From Prescottella defluvii (GTDB lineage Bacteria; Actinomycetota; Actinomycetes; Mycobacteriales; Mycobacteriaceae): DNA of 56,514 bases. The number at the start of each line of letters is the position of its first letter. The first letter of the stretch is position 1. Made by a program: the position numbers and the translations under genes. This document shows positions 54,941-56,514 of the stretch, one piece after another. The notes under the pieces are model-generated. The model saw nothing but the letters and a program-made list of their open reading frames with translations, made no database searches and was not told the DNA's origin. Where the stretch lies: contig NZ_JPOC01000064.1 in NCBI RefSeq assembly GCF_000738775.1, positions 1 through 56,514 of the forward strand, in the 5' to 3' direction.

Positions 54941-55576
54941 GTGATTGCTGACGCACAACGAGTGTCAGGCAGCACCGTCGTCCCGGCTGCGGCCGAGGGT
55001 GACAGCGCAGTGCGGAGGGGCCGGCTGGTAGTTCTGGCCGGCCCCTCGGCCGTGGGTAAGTCCAGCGTTGTCCGGCTGCTGCGTGAACGTATGCCCGAGG
55101 TCGTCTTCAGTGTCTCGGTGACCACCCGGGACCCGCGGCCGGGCGAAGTGGACGGGCAGGACTACCACTTCATCTCGCGGGACGAGTTCGATCGCATGAT
55201 CGCCGCCGGCGACCTGCTCGAGTGGGCCGAGATCCACGGCGGCCTGCAGCGGTCCGGCACGCCGGCCGAGCCGGTCCGTCGGGCGCTCGCAGAGGGCAAG
55301 CCGGTTCTGCTCGAGGTCGATCTGGTGGGCGCGCGCTCGGTGCGGGCGTCGATGCCGGAAGCGGTCCTGGCGTTCATGGCCCCGCCCAGCTGGGATGTTC
55401 TGGTGTCGCGGTTGACCGGTCGCGGAACCGAACCGGCCGATGTCGTCGAGCGTCGCCTGCAGACCGCGAAGGTCGAATTGGCGGCCCAGGGCGAGTTCGA
55501 CACCGTCATCGTGAACGAGGACGTCGGCCAGGCCTGCGATGAGTTGGTATCCTTGTTGGCTGGACGACAGATCTAG
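54941..55576 (+). CDS. gmk: Guanylate kinase
   Basis: Phosphorylates GMP to GDP. The 211-residue product has an extended N-terminus of about 27 residues, then the P-loop [13 protein letters not shown], the GMP-binding [21 protein letters not shown] and the lid region. The start is GTG at 54941; GTG or later starts within the N-terminal extension cannot be excluded. It is cotranscribed with mihF. Confidence 0.95.
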   Translation: MIADAQRVSGSTVVPAAAEGDSAVRRGRLVVLAGPSAVGKSSVVRLLRERMPEVVFSVSVTTRDPRPGEVDGQDYHFISRDEFDRMIAAGDLLEWAEIHGGLQRSGTPAEPVRRALAEGKPVLLEVDLVGARSVRASMPEAVLAFMAPPSWDVLVSRLTGRGTEPADVVERRLQTAKVELAAQGEFDTVIVNEDVGQACDELVSLLAGRQI

Positions 55577-55629
55577 GCTTTTTCCGGTCCCGATCAGGTC
55601 CCGTTGCCCCCAAATTCGACATCCAATCA

Positions 55630-55657
55630 GGCAGCTTCCAGTTGGCAGTTTCCAGTC
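55630..55657 (+). repeat. Two 14-bp imperfect direct repeats in the rpoZ leader
   Basis: GGCAGCTTCCAGTT and GGCAGTTTCCAGTC are adjacent and share 12 of 14 bases, ending 17 nt before the rpoZ start. Role unknown; it may be chance duplication. Confidence 0.5.
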
Positions 55658-55674
55658 AAGTTCAGGAGAACCGA

Positions 55675-55977
55675 GTGAGCAGCACCGAAGCAGTAGTGTC
55701 CGACACCGCAGGTCGCGCCCTGCCTGCCTACGACACCCCGCTCGGCATCACCAACCCGCCGATCGACGAGCTCCTCGAGCGCACGTCGTCCAAGTACGCG
55801 CTGGTCATCTACTCGGCGAAGCGTGCCCGGCAGATCAACGACTACTACAACCAGCTCGGTGACGGCATCCTCGAGTACGTCGGCCCGCTCGTCGAGCCGG
55901 GTCTGCAGGAGAAGCCGCTGTCCATCGCGCTGCGTGAGATCCACGCCGACCTGCTCGAGCACACCGAAGGCGAGTGA
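55675..55977 (+). CDS. rpoZ: DNA-directed RNA polymerase omega subunit
   Basis: Omega helps RNA polymerase assembly by holding the beta-prime C-terminus. The 100-residue protein has [22 protein letters not shown] and [15 protein letters not shown], typical of actinobacterial omega. The GTG at 55675 has AGGAGA nearby (55664-55669). An in-frame ATG at 55642 is upstream of that site. The stop overlaps or lies just before coaBC. Confidence 0.95.
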   Translation: MSSTEAVVSDTAGRALPAYDTPLGITNPPIDELLERTSSKYALVIYSAKRARQINDYYNQLGDGILEYVGPLVEPGLQEKPLSIALREIHADLLEHTEGE

Positions 55978-55991
55978 GCGGAGCAACGCCC

Positions 55992-56514
55992 GTGCCCGAG
56001 TCCGGAACCGGCACGGCCTCCGGTGGTCCCAAGCGGATCGTCGTCGGTGTCGCGGGCGGCATCGCCGCCTACAAGAGTTGCGCGATCGTGCGGAGCTTCA
56101 CGGAGAGCGGTCATCAGGTTCGGGTGATTCCGACCGAGTCGGCGCTGCAGTTCGTCGGGCGTGCCACGTTCGAGGCGTTGTCCGGCAATCCGGTGCACAC
56201 CGGTGTGTTCGCCGACGTGCCCGAGGTGCCGCACGTGCGGCTGGGCCAGGAGGCCGACCTGGTCGTCATCGCGCCGGCCACCGCGGACCTCATGGCCCGC
56301 GCCGTCGCCGGTCGTGCCGATGACCTGCTGACCGCCACGCTGCTCACGGCGCGTTGCCCGGTGGTGTTCGCCCCGGCGATGCACACGGAGATGTGGGAGC
56401 ACCCCGCGACAGTGGCGAACGTGGCTACCTTGCGTGAGCGGGGCAACGTCGTCATCGAACCGGCGTCCGGCCGGCTCACGGGCAAGGACACCGGCGCGGG
56501 CCGGCTGCCCGATC
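55992..56514 (+). CDS. coaBC: Phosphopantothenoylcysteine decarboxylase / phosphopantothenate-cysteine ligase, 5' part
   Basis: CoaBC performs two steps of coenzyme A synthesis: joining cysteine to phosphopantothenate and decarboxylating the product with FMN. The 174 visible residues are the N-terminal CoaC flavoprotein domain, with RIVVGVAGGIAAYKSC at the start, the active-site His in PHVRLGQEADL, APATADLMARA and the FAPAMHTEMW substrate clamp. The gene is open at the right edge. GTG 55992 has GGAG upstream; GTG 55974, overlapping the rpoZ stop, is an in-frame alternative. Confidence 0.93.
   Translation, partial: MPESGTGTASGGPKRIVVGVAGGIAAYKSCAIVRSFTESGHQVRVIPTESALQFVGRATFEALSGNPVHTGVFADVPEVPHVRLGQEADLVVIAPATADLMARAVAGRADDLLTATLLTARCPVVFAPAMHTEMWEHPATVANVATLRERGNVVIEPASGRLTGKDTGAGRLPD

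Overview
This window is high-GC actinobacterial DNA whose gene content and order match the chromosomal core of Mycobacteriales. It is most likely from Rhodococcus or a close Nocardiaceae relative. Two blocks that are separate in Mycobacterium tuberculosis are joined here: the secD-secF-lipoprotein-apt-rel-ppiB-hisS-...-aspS-rarA-alaS-ruvX-mltG-aro-efp-nusB series (Rv2587c to Rv2533c order) and the pyrR-pyrB-pyrC-carA-carB-pyrF-mihF-gmk-rpoZ-coaBC series (Rv1379 to Rv1391 order). GTG starts, stop/start overlaps and strong hairpin terminators without U-tracts fit this group. The species cannot be fixed from the sequence alone.

Layout. 1-7.2 kb (+): the 3' part of secD, then secF, an oligopeptide-type solute-binding lipoprotein, apt and rel, ending at a 26-bp-stem terminator shared with two tandem cyclophilin genes on the minus strand (7.3-8.9 kb). 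9.1-11.7 kb (+): MBL-fold hydrolase, hisS and a membrane protein. 11.8-19.5 kb is an accessory stretch: a large LuxR-type ATPase regulator, a minus-strand pair resembling type VII secretion substrates (YxxxD partner plus WxG partner), an MFS exporter with a TetR repressor and a twin operator, and a secreted M23 protein. 19.5-25.4 kb: RidA, a radical-SAM protein behind a probable SOS box, thiolase, AI-2E-family membrane protein and acyl-CoA synthetase. 25.5-32.2 kb: zinc metallopeptidase, aspS, an APH-like protein, a PIG-L deacetylase, a small Cys-rich protein behind a CsoR-like operator, and rarA.

32.4-42.0 kb (+): alaS, ruvX and mltG, then the shikimate genes aroE, aroC, aroK, aroB and aroQ with a prepilin-peptidase-like gene between aroE and aroC. 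These encode five steps of chorismate synthesis. 42.1-45.1 kb: a minus-strand membrane protein, an Xaa-Pro peptidase, efp and nusB. 45.3-54.1 kb (+): the pyrimidine operon, with a PyrR-binding loop overlapping the pyrR ribosome binding site. Nearly every gene in it overlaps the next by 1 or 4 nt, so it is probably one translationally coupled unit making UMP from carbamoyl phosphate. 54.6-56.5 kb (+): mihF, gmk, rpoZ and the start of coaBC, which runs off the right edge.

The most interesting points are regulatory or accessory: the orphan type VII-like pair, the CsoR-like box between -35 and -10 of a Cys-rich mini-protein, the twin TetR operator, the SOS box before the radical-SAM gene, two DnaA boxes between aroE and the peptidase gene, and the PyrR loop. 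The first 50 bases are a perfect inverted copy of bases 107-156 and look like an assembly fold-back.
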